Below are positions 8,722-17,737 of a stretch of 42,011 bases of DNA, one piece after another (within the stretch, counting starts at the first letter, position 1; each line of letters opens with the position of its first letter). The DNA is from an uncultured Actinomycetes bacterium (GTDB taxonomy: Bacteria > Actinomycetota > Actinomycetes > S36-B12 > CAIYMF01), in NCBI GenBank assembly GCA_903918645.1, contig CAIXFH010000136.1:1-42011 (forward strand), written 5' to 3'. The notes under the pieces were generated by a model that was not told the DNA's origin, searched no databases, and was given only the letters and a program-made list of their open reading frames with translations. The translations under genes were made by a program, and so were the position numbers.

Positions 8722-9711
8722 ATGAGCTCGACGCGCGAACTCCCTGCCACGCCGGCGCCGACGGCGTCGAGTGGGATCAAGGGCAAGTCCGTCAGGCGTG
8801 GTGACACCGTGTTCCGCGGCCTATCGCGCATCGCGGGAATCGCCATCCTGCTCACGATGTCGCTCATCGCGCTCTTCCTCGTGTGGCGCTCGATCCCCTC
8901 GTTCACGGTCAACACCGCAAACTTCTTTACGACGTCTGAATGGTTCCCCGACCAAACTCCACCCGTTTTCGGAATCGCCGCGCTCGCCTTCGGCACCCTG
9001 ATGACGTCGATAATCGCGATGATCCTGGCAGTGCCTGTGGGTATCGGTGTCGCGCTGTTCATCTCGCACTATGCGCACCGACGGATGTCGGCAATCCTGG
9101 CCTTCTCGACCGACCTGCTCGCGGCAGTTCCATCCATCATCTTCGGCATGTGGGGCCTGGAATTCCTCACTCCACACATGCAGGGCCTAGGCCAGTGGCT
9201 CAATGACTACCTGGGCTTTATCCCAATCTTCCGCAACGACCTAGGCCAGTACTCGAAGTCAATCTTCATCGCGGGAGTCGTGCTGGCGATCATGATCCTG
9301 CCGACAATCTCGGCGCTGAGTCGCGAAGTCTTCACCCAGGTGCCACGAGGCAACATCGAGGCCTCGCTGGCACTAGGTGCCACCCGATGGGAGATGGTCC
9401 GGCAAGCCATCTTCCCCTTCGCCAAGCCGGGCATGATCTCCGCGGCGATGCTGGGTCTGGGACGAGCACTGGGCGAGACGATCGCCGTAGCCCTGATCTT
9501 GTCGGCCTCGAACTCAATCAACTGGCACTTCACCGAGCCCGGCGGCAATACCTTCGCGGCAAATATCGCCCTGCGATGGAATGAGGCCGGGTCCACCGGA
9601 CTGTCTGCGCTGATTGCCAGCGGCCTCGTGCTGTTCATCATCACCTTGGTTGTCAACGTCGTAGCCCGCGGCATCATCTCTAGGCACGCCGAATTCCGGG
9701 GCGGCAACTAA
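8722..9711 (+). CDS. pstC: Phosphate ABC transporter permease PstC
   Basis: A 329-aa inner-membrane permease with about six membrane segments, the first at roughly residues 35-58. The ABC coupling loop is visible as EASLALGATRWEMV, and AAVPSIIFGMWGLEFL is typical of PstC. It forms the channel with PstA. ATG 8722 is chosen over an in-frame GTG at 8713 because GGTGGA lies 5 bases before it. The stop overlaps the pstA ATG (TAATG). Confidence 0.95.
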   Translation: MSSTRELPATPAPTASSGIKGKSVRRGDTVFRGLSRIAGIAILLTMSLIALFLVWRSIPSFTVNTANFFTTSEWFPDQTPPVFGIAALAFGTLMTSIIAMILAVPVGIGVALFISHYAHRRMSAILAFSTDLLAAVPSIIFGMWGLEFLTPHMQGLGQWLNDYLGFIPIFRNDLGQYSKSIFIAGVVLAIMILPTISALSREVFTQVPRGNIEASLALGATRWEMVRQAIFPFAKPGMISAAMLGLGRALGETIAVALILSASNSINWHFTEPGGNTFAANIALRWNEAGSTGLSALIASGLVLFIITLVVNVVARGIISRHAEFRGGN

Positions 9712-10796
9712 TGGCCACGGTCGGGTCCGGCAAGTTCGAACGGTCAACCTCGTTGCTGCAAGACGCCCTCGCTGGGCGACGGCTACCGCGCTGGGGTGTC
9801 GGGGCTGTCGGTCTCACGTCCCTACTCGCCGCCTACCTACTCAACGTTCTCACCGTCGTCGACGGAGTCGCCGGCACGTTCTTGGTCGCAGTACTTCTGT
9901 TCGTCATCGGTCAGACCGGTTGGAGTTTCACCGTCGAAGGCCGCCGCCATGCGGTCGACCGACTCGCTACCACCACCGTCTATGCGGCGTTCCTCATAGC
10001 GGTAACCCCGCTAGTCGCCGTGCTTGGGACGGTGCTCGTCAAAGGCTTCCCAGTATTTTCCGCGCAGTTCTTCACGACGTCGATGCGCAACGTTTCGCCG
10101 CGCTCAGAAGGCGGCGGGCTCTACCACGCACTGATCGGAACCCTTGAGCAAGTAGGTCTTGCCGCGCTCATCGGGGTCCCCATAGGAGTGCTGGCTGCGG
10201 TCTACCTGGTCGAGTACGCGCCCGAGGCGAAATCCCGACGGCTGTCGTCGGCTATCAGTTTCTTCGTCGATGTGATGACCGGCGTGCCCTCGGTAGTCAT
10301 CGGTCTGTTCATCTACACCGCCTTCATTCTTACCCTCGGGCTGCCCCGCTCTGGATTCGCAGCCTCGCTTGCCCTGGCGATTCTCATGCTTCCCGTGATC
10401 GTGCGGACCACCGAAGAGATGCTGCGACTGGTGCCGCGAGACTTGCGCGAGTCTTCCCTCGCACTCGGAATCCCGCGCTGGAAAACGATCTTGAAGGTTG
10501 TGCTACCGACCGCGCTCGGTGGAATCATCACCGGCGCGATGCTCTCGATCGCGCGGGTCGCAGGTGAAACAGCACCACTGTTGCTGACCACTTTCCTGTC
10601 TCAGTCGATCAATAGCAACCCGTTCAAGGGGCCCCAGGCGGCGCTGCCGACCTTCATTTGGGATCAGTTCACGAGCGGCACGGACGCCTCGCGCGCTCGA
10701 GCTTGGGGTGGAGCCCTTACGCTCATCGTGCTCATCATGATTCTCTACGCAGGAGCCAAGGTCATCGCACGTCTCACCGGCGCCAAGAAGTCCTGA
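9711..10796 (+). CDS. pstA: Phosphate ABC transporter permease PstA
   Basis: A 361-aa permease, partner of PstC. Two hydrophobic helices fill residues about 25-65, longer than in minimal PstA. The core has GVPIGVLAAVYLVEYA, GVPSVVIGLFIY and the coupling loop ESSLALGIPRWKTI, followed by RVAGETAPLLLT. Its start overlaps the pstC stop by one base, indicating coupled translation. pstB follows after 30 bases. Confidence 0.95.
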   Translation: MATVGSGKFERSTSLLQDALAGRRLPRWGVGAVGLTSLLAAYLLNVLTVVDGVAGTFLVAVLLFVIGQTGWSFTVEGRRHAVDRLATTTVYAAFLIAVTPLVAVLGTVLVKGFPVFSAQFFTTSMRNVSPRSEGGGLYHALIGTLEQVGLAALIGVPIGVLAAVYLVEYAPEAKSRRLSSAISFFVDVMTGVPSVVIGLFIYTAFILTLGLPRSGFAASLALAILMLPVIVRTTEEMLRLVPRDLRESSLALGIPRWKTILKVVLPTALGGIITGAMLSIARVAGETAPLLLTTFLSQSINSNPFKGPQAALPTFIWDQFTSGTDASRARAWGGALTLIVLIMILYAGAKVIARLTGAKKS

Positions 10797-10826
10797 CACA
10801 CGCGGAACACGAGGAACACTCACACC

Positions 10827-11606
10827 ATGGCCAAGCGCATCGATGTCGCAGATCTGGACATCTATTACGGCAGCTTCAAAGCTGTCGAGAACGTGACCCT
10901 GGCAGTAGAGCCTCGTTCAGTGACGGCTTTCATCGGCCCATCTGGTTGCGGCAAGTCGTCGGTGCTGCGCACGTTGAACCGCCTGCACGAGGTGATACCT
11001 GGGGCCTACATCACCGGCAAGGTGCTGCTCGATGGCGAGGATATTTACAGTGCCGACGTCGACCCGGTGAACGTCCGCCGCACCATCGGCATGGTCTTCC
11101 AACGTCCGAACCCGTTCCCCACCATGACCATCCGCGAGAACGTCACAGCCGGGCTCACCCTCGACGGAGCCCGACGCAGCAAAGCCGAACTCGAGCAGGT
11201 AGTGGAGAAGTCCCTCCGGGGCGCCAACCTCTGGGATGAGGTCAAGGATCGACTCGACCGACCGGGCGCAGGGCTCTCAGGTGGCCAGCAGCAGCGGCTC
11301 TGCATCGCGCGCGCGATCGCGGTCGAGCCCCAGGTGCTTCTCATGGACGAACCTTGCTCGGCGCTCGACCCGATCTCGACCCTGGCCATCGAGGATCTCA
11401 TCGAGCAGTTGAAGCTGAACTTCACCATCGTGATCGTCACACACAACATGCAACAGGCCGCACGCGTCTCCGAAACCACCGCGTTCTTCAACCTGCCAGC
11501 TATCGGTCAACCCGGCCGGCTCGTCGAGATCGCTCCCACCGAGCAGATCTTCTCTAATCCTGGAGAACAGGCCACCGAGGACTACATTTCGGGTCGCTTC
11601 GGATAG
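10827..11606 (+). CDS. pstB: Phosphate ABC transporter ATPase PstB
   Basis: A 259-aa cytosolic ATPase that powers PstCA. Walker A is GPSGCGKSS (37-45), the PstB-specific [17 protein letters not shown] is present (about residues 89-105), the signature is LSGGQQQR (150-157) and Walker B is LLMDEP (171-176). The C-terminus ISGRFG is the usual PstB ending. A GAGGA lies upstream of the ATG. No phoU follows; a small unknown ORF starts on the stop codon. Confidence 0.97.
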   Translation: MAKRIDVADLDIYYGSFKAVENVTLAVEPRSVTAFIGPSGCGKSSVLRTLNRLHEVIPGAYITGKVLLDGEDIYSADVDPVNVRRTIGMVFQRPNPFPTMTIRENVTAGLTLDGARRSKAELEQVVEKSLRGANLWDEVKDRLDRPGAGLSGGQQQRLCIARAIAVEPQVLLMDEPCSALDPISTLAIEDLIEQLKLNFTIVIVTHNMQQAARVSETTAFFNLPAIGQPGRLVEIAPTEQIFSNPGEQATEDYISGRFG

Positions 11607-11608
11607 TG

Positions 11609-11974
11609 ATGATTGATTTCACTCTCTCGAGCCTGAATTTCTCGGCCAAAACCTCGCCCCAGTCCTCCCGCCCCGCTAACGTTGCAGACGTGTCAACCAC
11701 TTCTGGATCGACGCACCGGGGGCTCCATGAGGTGCAGATCATCGACGGCAGATTCATGCATGCCGAGTGCTCGTGTGGCTGGCAGAGCCCCGGTCGACGG
11801 GCCCGTGCGCAAGTGCGAACTGAAGCCCTTGAACACGTGCGGGCCGCAGGCGCCGACTCAGTGGATCTTGTCGATCTTGCAGATCTAGTGGATCTCAGCA
11901 CGGCCATTATCGATCTGGGCGAACGATCTGAGCCGAGCAACGACGCGCCGACTCACCAAACTAAAACTGCGTAG
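11609..11974 (+). CDS. Small hypothetical protein with HAECSCGW motif
   Basis: A frame of about 121 aa touching the pstB stop (alternative GTG at 11606 overlaps it by one base; GTG 11690 would give a shorter form). I do not recognise a named family. The central part reads GRFMHAECSCGWQSPGRRARAQVRTEALEH: one His, two Cys two residues apart and a later His, which could bind a metal. It is followed by an acidic VDLVDLADLVDL stretch encoded by four GATCT blocks spaced exactly 9 bases (11864-11895). The first 30 residues are Ser/Thr-rich and may not be translated. It ends 9 bases before the convergent glgC stop. Probably co-transcribed with pst; function unknown. Confidence 0.55.
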   Translation: MIDFTLSSLNFSAKTSPQSSRPANVADVSTTSGSTHRGLHEVQIIDGRFMHAECSCGWQSPGRRARAQVRTEALEHVRAAGADSVDLVDLADLVDLSTAIIDLGERSEPSNDAPTHQTKTA

Positions 11975-11983
11975 GGCTAACCG

Positions 11984-13207
11984 CTAACCGAGTTCGACCT
12001 TCTGGCCCTTACCCACCACGACAATCCCACCGGGGCTGATCGTGTACCGCTCACGATCTGTATCGCCGTTCACCCCGATCTGGGCGCCATCGGGAACTAT
12101 GACATTTTTGTCCAGGATTGCGCGACGCACGACTGCCCCGCGGCCGATCTTGACCCCCGGCATAAGGACGGCACCTTCAACGTATGCGCCCTCACGGATG
12201 TTGACGTCATAGGAGAGCACTGAGTTACGCACGTGCGCTCCCGAAATGATCGATCCTGCACCGACCATCGACTCGTGACTATTACCGCCTTCGACGAACT
12301 TGGCGGGAGGTAGCGGCGGTAAGTGCGACAGGATCGGCCACTGCCGGTTGTAGAGATTGAACACCGGATGCACCGACACGAGATCCATGTGCGCATCGTG
12401 GTACGCGTCAAGAGTTCCGACATCGCGCCAATAGCCGCGGTCGCGATGAGTAGAACCTGGCACGACGTTCTCGTCGAAGTCGTACACCTCGGCGATACCT
12501 TGTGAAGTCAGCATAGGAATGATGTCGCCGCCCATGTCATGCATGGATGATTCATCCGCTGCATCCACTCGCAACGCTTCGACCAAAACATCAGTGCTGA
12601 AGACGTAGTTGCCCATCGACGCGAAGCAATGATCGGGATCGCCCGGGATAGTCGGCGGGCTAGCAGGCTTTTCCAGAAAGCGGGTGATCGTGCGACGATC
12701 CGAACCTGTCTCGATGACGCCAAACTCTGACGCCTGTTCCTTGGCGACCCTGATTCCCGCCACGGTGACTCCCGCGCCAGACTCCATGTGCTGGCGCACC
12801 ATCTGCTCAGGATCCATGCGGTAAACGTGATCTGCACCAAAGACGACGACGTACTTAGGGCTCTCGTCATAGACGAGGTTCAAACTCTGAAAGATCGCGT
12901 CAGCGCTTCCTGTATACCAGCGTGGCCCGAGCCGTTGCTGCGCTGGCACCGGAGTTATGTAGTTACCAAGCAGTGTCGACATCCGCCATGTCGTAGTGAT
13001 GTGACGGTCGAGCGAGTGCGACTTGTACTGGGTGAGTACACAGATCCTCAGGTAGCCAGCGTTGACCAAATTCGACAGTACGAAGTCAACGAGTCGATAT
13101 GCACCACCGAAGGGAACCGCGGGTTTGGCACGGTCTGCCGTGAGCGGCATGAGCCGCTTGCCCTCGCCGCCGGCGAGCACAATTCCGAGTACGTCGCGGT
13201 TGGCCAC
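11984..13207 (-). CDS. glgC: Glucose-1-phosphate adenylyltransferase
   Basis: A 407-aa ADP-glucose pyrophosphorylase that makes ADP-glucose from ATP and glucose-1-phosphate, the committed step of glycogen/alpha-glucan synthesis. The N-terminal Rossmann-like domain has [20 protein letters not shown] (nucleotide loop and regulatory Arg/Lys), GTADAIFQ-like [17 protein letters not shown] and FLEKP; the C-terminal left-handed beta helix contains the hexapeptide repeats [18 protein letters not shown] and [15 protein letters not shown]. The start is a GTG at 13207 with a TAnnnT box 6 bases upstream, so it is probably leaderless. It diverges from glgM and converges with the pst operon. Confidence 0.96.
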   Translation of the reverse strand: MANRDVLGIVLAGGEGKRLMPLTADRAKPAVPFGGAYRLVDFVLSNLVNAGYLRICVLTQYKSHSLDRHITTTWRMSTLLGNYITPVPAQQRLGPRWYTGSADAIFQSLNLVYDESPKYVVVFGADHVYRMDPEQMVRQHMESGAGVTVAGIRVAKEQASEFGVIETGSDRRTITRFLEKPASPPTIPGDPDHCFASMGNYVFSTDVLVEALRVDAADESSMHDMGGDIIPMLTSQGIAEVYDFDENVVPGSTHRDRGYWRDVGTLDAYHDAHMDLVSVHPVFNLYNRQWPILSHLPPLPPAKFVEGGNSHESMVGAGSIISGAHVRNSVLSYDVNIREGAYVEGAVLMPGVKIGRGAVVRRAILDKNVIVPDGAQIGVNGDTDRERYTISPGGIVVVGKGQKVELG

Positions 13208-13242
13208 ACCCCCAGCGTAGACCGCCGTCTAGGGTGTCGTCT
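13208..13242. promoter_or_regulatory. Overlapping divergent leaderless promoters of glgC and glgM
   Basis: On the minus strand TACGCT (13219-13214) stands 6 bases before the glgC GTG. On the plus strand TAGGGT (13230-13235) stands 7 bases before the GTG at 13243 of glgM. Both fit the TAnnnT spacing of leaderless actinobacterial mRNAs. Each promoter's -35 region must lie over the other gene's -10 and first codons, so simultaneous occupation by two polymerases looks impossible. Confidence 0.65.
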
Positions 13243-14418
13243 GTGCTGCGAGTAGGGATTCTCACAAAAGAATGGCCGCCTGATGTCTATGGCGGTGCAG
13301 GTGTGCACGTCGATGAGCTCGTTCGCGAGCTCAGACCATTAGCCGATATACGCGTGCACGCTTTCGGGCCAACCCGAATTGGCGCCCACGGCCACGTCGT
13401 ACCCGCTGACTTCGCCGATGCCAATCCTGCGCTGCAGACACTCGCCGTCGATCTCGATATGGCTCGGCTACTCGATCAGCGCGACGTGGTCCACTCACAT
13501 ACCTGGTACACGAACTTCGCGGGTCACCTTGCTGGCGAGTTGTATGGAATCCCACACGTGATCACTGCCCACTCGCTCGAACCACGTCGACCGTGGAAGG
13601 CCGAGCAACTGGGCGGTGGCTACCAGACGTCGTCGTGGATCGAATCGAGTACGTACCGCGAGGCGGCCGCGATCATCGCGGTCTCCGACGGAATGCGCCG
13701 CGATGTCCTTACCGTGTATCCCTTTTTGGATCCCGACCGCGTGCACGTGGTACGCAACGGAATCGACACCGTCTCGTGGAGTCCGTCAGCCGCGTCAGAC
13801 CTGTTGCCCACATATGGAATCGATCCCGACCGGCCCTACGTCGTCTTTGTCGGACGCATCACTCGCCAGAAGGGCATCCCACATCTGCTCAATGCCGCCA
13901 GGCACATCGATCCGCGGGTTCAGTTCGTCTTCTGCGCTTCCGCACCGGACACTCCTGAGATCGGTGCCGAAACAGCCTCAGCAGTAAGGGATTTGCAGAC
14001 GGTGCGGGACGTAGTGTGGATTCACGAACACGCCGCACGACAGGTTATCCAACAACTCCTCACCCACGCCCTCGCTTTCCTGTGTCCCTCGGTTTATGAG
14101 CCATTGGGCATCGTGAATCTAGAAGCAATGGCCTGCTCCACTGCAGTCGTAGCATCGGACGTTGGCGGAATTCCCGAGGTAGTCGCTGACGGCGAGACCG
14201 GGATCCTCGTGCACTACGACGTCAACGACACCGCAACTTTTGAGCGCGATTTCGCAGCTGCCGTGAACCGTCTCATCGAGGATCCCGTGCGTGCCGGTGA
14301 AATGGGCGAACTCGGCAGAATCCGAGCCAAGGCATATTTCGGCTGGGACGTCGTCGCTCGTCGCACGATGGACGTTTATGCAGCGGCTGGAGCCGTGCCG
14401 GGTGCGCCCTTACCGTGA
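13243..14418 (+). CDS. glgM: GlgM/GlgA-type glycosyltransferase (maltose-1-phosphate or glycogen synthase)
   Basis: A GT4-family, GT-B fold enzyme of about 391 aa. It has TKEWPPDVYGGAGVHVDELV at the N-terminus (donor loop), VFVGRITRQKG at the start of the second Rossmann domain and the C-terminal EPLGIVNLEAMAC donor site. Actinobacterial homologues divergent from glgC use ADP-glucose; the mycobacterial one makes maltose-1-phosphate for alpha-glucan, although many are annotated as glycogen synthase. GTG 13243 is preferred because a TAGGGT box sits 7 bases upstream and the product then begins with the family's short N-terminus; GTG 13234 is an in-frame alternative. Its stop overlaps the next start (GTGA). 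Confidence 0.9.
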   Translation: MLRVGILTKEWPPDVYGGAGVHVDELVRELRPLADIRVHAFGPTRIGAHGHVVPADFADANPALQTLAVDLDMARLLDQRDVVHSHTWYTNFAGHLAGELYGIPHVITAHSLEPRRPWKAEQLGGGYQTSSWIESSTYREAAAIIAVSDGMRRDVLTVYPFLDPDRVHVVRNGIDTVSWSPSAASDLLPTYGIDPDRPYVVFVGRITRQKGIPHLLNAARHIDPRVQFVFCASAPDTPEIGAETASAVRDLQTVRDVVWIHEHAARQVIQQLLTHALAFLCPSVYEPLGIVNLEAMACSTAVVASDVGGIPEVVADGETGILVHYDVNDTATFERDFAAAVNRLIEDPVRAGEMGELGRIRAKAYFGWDVVARRTMDVYAAAGAVPGAPLP

Positions 14419-15356
14419 CCATCTTCGAAGCGCCCCAAGTTGTCCAAGTCGATCGTCGACCGGCACTCGGGTACCTGACCTATCTGCTGGCCTCAGTGCT
14501 GTTCTCACTCAACGGAACGGTCTGCAAGTACTTACTCCTTGATGGCATTCCTTGGATGCGCTTGGCCCAGCTGCGCGTCACGTGCGCCTTCATCGTGTTA
14601 CTCGCGATTGTCGCGGCGACCAATCGCAAAGCGTTTCGGTTGAGGAAGGGCGAACTTCGTCGACTCGCCATCTATGGAGTTTTCGGTATCGCAGCGACCC
14701 AGTCGATGTACTTCCTCTCGATCGAACGTCTCCCCATCGGGGTGAGCCTCATCTTCGAGTTCACCGCGCCGATCATGGTGGCGCTGTGGTTTCGGTTCGT
14801 CATGCACGAACCAGTTCGCAATCGAGTATTCGGTGCACTGGTGCTCGCACTGTTGGGCCTCGCGATGGTGGCCGAGGTGTGGCAAGGCTTCACACTCGAC
14901 GTGATCGGGATTACCGCCGCATTCGGAGCAGCAGTGTCGCTGGTGCTGTACTTCGTCGTGGGCGAGCGACTCGTGGCCCACCGCGATCCGGTATCGCTCA
15001 CCATGTGGGGGTTCGGCTGCGCCGCAGTCTTTTGGGCCGTCGTCCAACCCTGGTGGACGTTCCCGTGGAACACGCTGACGTCGTCGGTCAGCATCCTCGG
15101 CGCCAACGGACCAACGGTCGCTGACTGGTGGCTGATCGCATGGATGGTGATACTCGGAACAGTCATCCCCTTTGCTCTTGTTCTGTCATCACTTCGGCAC
15201 CTGCGCGCGACCCAGGCTTCGATCGTTGGGATGACCGAACCACTGATCGCTTCGCTCATCGCATTCGCGTTCCTCGGTGAAGCCTTGACGTCGCTGCAAA
15301 TTCTGGGCGGGGCGATCGTGCTTTGCGGAGTACTGATGGCCGAGACAGCACGCTAA
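14415..15356 (+). CDS. EamA/DMT-family inner-membrane transporter
   Basis: A 313-aa protein with ten predicted helices arranged as two five-helix EamA halves (about 18-150 and 160-310). Typical DMT pieces are GIAATQSMYFLSIERLPIGVSLIFEFTAPIM near the end of the first half and ATQASIVGMTEPLIASLIAFAFLGEALTSLQILGG in the second. Members export amino acids, nucleosides or other small metabolites; the substrate is not readable. The GTG overlaps the glgM stop by 4 bases, so the two are translationally coupled though no functional link is known. The 502-aa gene follows 24 bases later. Confidence 0.85.
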   Translation: MTIFEAPQVVQVDRRPALGYLTYLLASVLFSLNGTVCKYLLLDGIPWMRLAQLRVTCAFIVLLAIVAATNRKAFRLRKGELRRLAIYGVFGIAATQSMYFLSIERLPIGVSLIFEFTAPIMVALWFRFVMHEPVRNRVFGALVLALLGLAMVAEVWQGFTLDVIGITAAFGAAVSLVLYFVVGERLVAHRDPVSLTMWGFGCAAVFWAVVQPWWTFPWNTLTSSVSILGANGPTVADWWLIAWMVILGTVIPFALVLSSLRHLRATQASIVGMTEPLIASLIAFAFLGEALTSLQILGGAIVLCGVLMAETAR

Positions 15357-15380
15357 ACACTCAGGTGGTGGAATAGGCCC

Positions 15381-16889
15381 ATGCCGAACGAGGAAGCACG
15401 CGACCCAGATCGCGGAGTCGACCTTGCGGCAGCAGCCGACCATCGAGTGAGCACGTCGTCGGTAGCCCGTTCGGTACTCAGCACTGCGGTGCGCGGGATC
15501 GATCCCTCGATTGCCACGAGCATCAGCGCTGTCAGCAACTGGCGCTCGGACTACATCAGACCGTTCCGAGATCTGGTGGTGCTCGGCGCGCGAAGCTCCG
15601 AGCATGCCGACTCGATCGCACGCTTCGGCCTCGCCGAGTTGCACCGTCAATCGCGCTTCGTCCGCGACGGTGATGTGATCCCACTTGCCCACGCACTGGC
15701 GAGTTTTCGTGAGCCTGCCTATTCGTCGGTGACCATAAGCGGACGCGCCGGCCGAGATCCGGGCCTGTCTGTGCCTTACCGAGGCAAACGCCTCTTTGGT
15801 CTCGAAGTTCGAAAGCGACTCGATGCCTGGACATCCGCGGGTGTTGTTGAACCCGGATTCACCCAGGCGATCAACGACGTGCTCGACAACCCCGGCTGGC
15901 TCGATCTATCCGATATCACTGTGGTCGTTCTCGGCGCTGGATCCGAGATGGGTCCACTCAGATCGCTCCTGCGCTGGGGGGCGCATGTAGTCGCGGTTGA
16001 TCTGCCGCGTCCCGAACTGTGGCGCCGGATCATCGACGTCGCTCGCTCATCGGCTGGTCGGGTGACGATCCCGATTCCCCTTGGCAGCGCACCACAGGAC
16101 GACGACGCCGTAGCCGCTATCGCTGGAGTCGACCTGATCCGCTCGCTGCCCGAGGTGCACACCTGGCTCGCGGGTCTCGAAGGGCCGTACACGCTTGGCA
16201 CGTATACCTACGCTGACGGTGCTACACACCTGCGAGTCGCACTAGCGGCCGATGCCCTCGCCGCGGGGCTGACATCCGAGCGCTCAGACATAGGTCTGGC
16301 GTTCCTGGCCACACCCACTGACGTGTATGCGGTTTCAGCGGATGCCGTTGCGGAATCACGTCGTCGATGGGAGGCGCGCGGACTCTCGGGGATCGCTCAA
16401 CTCCCACTTCGGATAACTGGCCACTTCGCCCCCAATTACCCAGACACCATCAATACCGATCACGGCGAGATTGGCATTGCCGACTGCCTCGTCACACAAC
16501 AAGGCCCTAACTACGCACTGGCCAAGCGACTGCAACGTTGGCGCGCGACAACATCTCGTCACGATGGCGTGTGGACTTCACTCAACGTTGCACCGGCAAC
16601 GCGAACCCGATCGGTGGTGAAGAACCGAGCACTCGCCGCCGCGTACTCGGGAGCTCACCGCTTCGGCGTTGAAGTATTCGATCCGGCGACCTCGAACACA
16701 GTGATGGCCGCGCTGCTAGTGCACGACTTACGTTCGTCCGGCTCCCTCGCGCGGCCCGACGCCGAACTTCCGCACCCGGACCACGCTTGGGCAATTCAAG
16801 CTGCACACGCGGGCCTGTGGCGCTCTGCATATGCGCCACGATCAGTTCTCGGCATCGCAGCCGCGTTGGGTCTCGTCACGCGCGGCTAG
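15381..16889 (+). CDS. Unrecognised 502-aa protein with a Rossmann-like nucleotide-binding segment
   Basis: I cannot assign a characterised family. Visible features: a long N-terminal region (1-120) without membrane segments; PYRGKRLFGLEVRKRLDAW at 132-150; a beta-turn-alpha with VLGAGSEMG (183-191) followed by HVVAVDLPRPELW with Asp207 at the end of strand 2, which is the layout of an NAD(P)- or SAM-binding Rossmann fold; ITGHFAPNYPDT (345-356); and a C-terminal helical part ending RSVLGIAAALG. There is no signal peptide. Length and motif spacing suggest a whole enzyme. The ATG at 15381 is preceded by GGTGGTGG. It lies 24 bases after the EamA transporter, so enzyme and exporter may work together. 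A 15-bp tandem repeat follows the stop. Confidence 0.8.
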   Translation: MPNEEARDPDRGVDLAAAADHRVSTSSVARSVLSTAVRGIDPSIATSISAVSNWRSDYIRPFRDLVVLGARSSEHADSIARFGLAELHRQSRFVRDGDVIPLAHALASFREPAYSSVTISGRAGRDPGLSVPYRGKRLFGLEVRKRLDAWTSAGVVEPGFTQAINDVLDNPGWLDLSDITVVVLGAGSEMGPLRSLLRWGAHVVAVDLPRPELWRRIIDVARSSAGRVTIPIPLGSAPQDDDAVAAIAGVDLIRSLPEVHTWLAGLEGPYTLGTYTYADGATHLRVALAADALAAGLTSERSDIGLAFLATPTDVYAVSADAVAESRRRWEARGLSGIAQLPLRITGHFAPNYPDTINTDHGEIGIADCLVTQQGPNYALAKRLQRWRATTSRHDGVWTSLNVAPATRTRSVVKNRALAAAYSGAHRFGVEVFDPATSNTVMAALLVHDLRSSGSLARPDAELPHPDHAWAIQAAHAGLWRSAYAPRSVLGIAAALGLVTRG

Positions 16890-16890
16890 T

Positions 16891-16947
16891 GATTGGGTGC
16901 TGAGCGATTGGGTGCTGAGCGATTGGGTGCTGAGCGATTGGGTGCTG
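16891..16947 (+). repeat. 15-bp tandem repeat, about 3.8 copies
   Basis: GATTGGGTGCTGAGC repeats perfectly at 16891-16905, 16906-16920 and 16921-16935, with a 12-base partial copy to 16947. It begins one base after the stop of the 502-aa gene and ends just before the remains of the convergent oxidoreductase gene. No dyad symmetry, so it is not a simple terminator. Confidence 0.93.
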
Positions 16948-16951
16948 CCAC

Positions 16952-17737
16952 TCAGACTAGGTGGCGCTCACCACGGTGATTGCCCTGCTCGAAACGGTCG
17001 GCGGTGAGAGCGGAGACGTCAATCTCGGGTGGACGCCCAAGGACGAGATCACGCAGGACCTCGCCGAGCGCAGGGGCGTACAAGAAGCCATGACCCGAGA
17101 ATCCCGTGGCGTAGAGAACCTTTGAGACTGTTGATGATTCGCCCACGATGCCGTCGCGATCTGGACTCACTTCATAGAGCCCGGCAGGGCCGCCGACCAC
17201 CTCAGCGCCAAGCAGCACCGGGGCTCGATCCGCGGCCTGAAGAATCAATCTCTCCACATATCCGGGGTCTGGAAACAGATCGAATCCGTACTCTGTCGTC
17301 GGGTCGCTCCAACCGCTCAGGACACGGGCGCCTTCCGCGTGGAAGTAGAAGGTCGAGGTGGCATCGATCGTCATAGGAAGTCGGGCAATGACCTTCGCGT
17401 CGACGCCCGGCCTGGCCCAGTGACCACGATCTCGCGATGCAGCGGACGAACCGGCAAGTCGACCCCGACCAATTGGCCCACCGCTTCCGACCACGCACCC
17501 GCAGCCACTAGCACGCAGGAGATCTCGATGACGTGCGTAGTGCCCGCGCGTTGGACAGTGACGCTGCGAACTTCGCTACAGGTGATGTCAGCGCCCATCA
17601 CTTCCGTGCGGGTGTGCAAGACCGCCCCATACCTTCGTGTGCCAGCGGCGTATGAGTGAACGACCGCCTCAGATGATCACGACGTCTGCGCGCGCTGCAA
17701 TGCCACCACCGATCGAATCCGGCATCGAACTAGTCAT
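16952..17737 (-). pseudogene. Broken FAD-dependent oxidoreductase (DAO/sarcosine oxidase-like)
   Basis: Three pieces of one gene in different frames. Piece 1 starts at ATG 17737, overlaps the aldehyde dehydrogenase stop (ATGA) and encodes 22 residues ending ADVVII, the first strand of an FAD domain, then hits TGA at 17671-17669. About 150-180 residues (GxGxxG and the first half) are missing. Piece 2 (17670 to about 17415) resumes with EAVVHSYAAGTRRYGAVLHT, the usual middle of DAO proteins. A frameshift near 17415, after HREIVVTGP, moves into piece 3, which runs to 16952 with RVLSGWSDPT, GPAGLYEVSPDRDGIVG and ATGFSGHGFLYAPALGEVL. It was probably an amine or N-methyl amino-acid oxidase whose aldehyde product fed the coupled dehydrogenase. 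The activity must be lost. Confidence 0.88.

Noticed and set aside
9207-9707. Open frame antisense to pstC
   Set aside because: Shadow of pstC, with composition typical of antisense translation.
14672-15259. Open frame antisense to the EamA gene
   Set aside because: Mirrors the codon bias of the real membrane protein; no ribosome site or recognisable motif.
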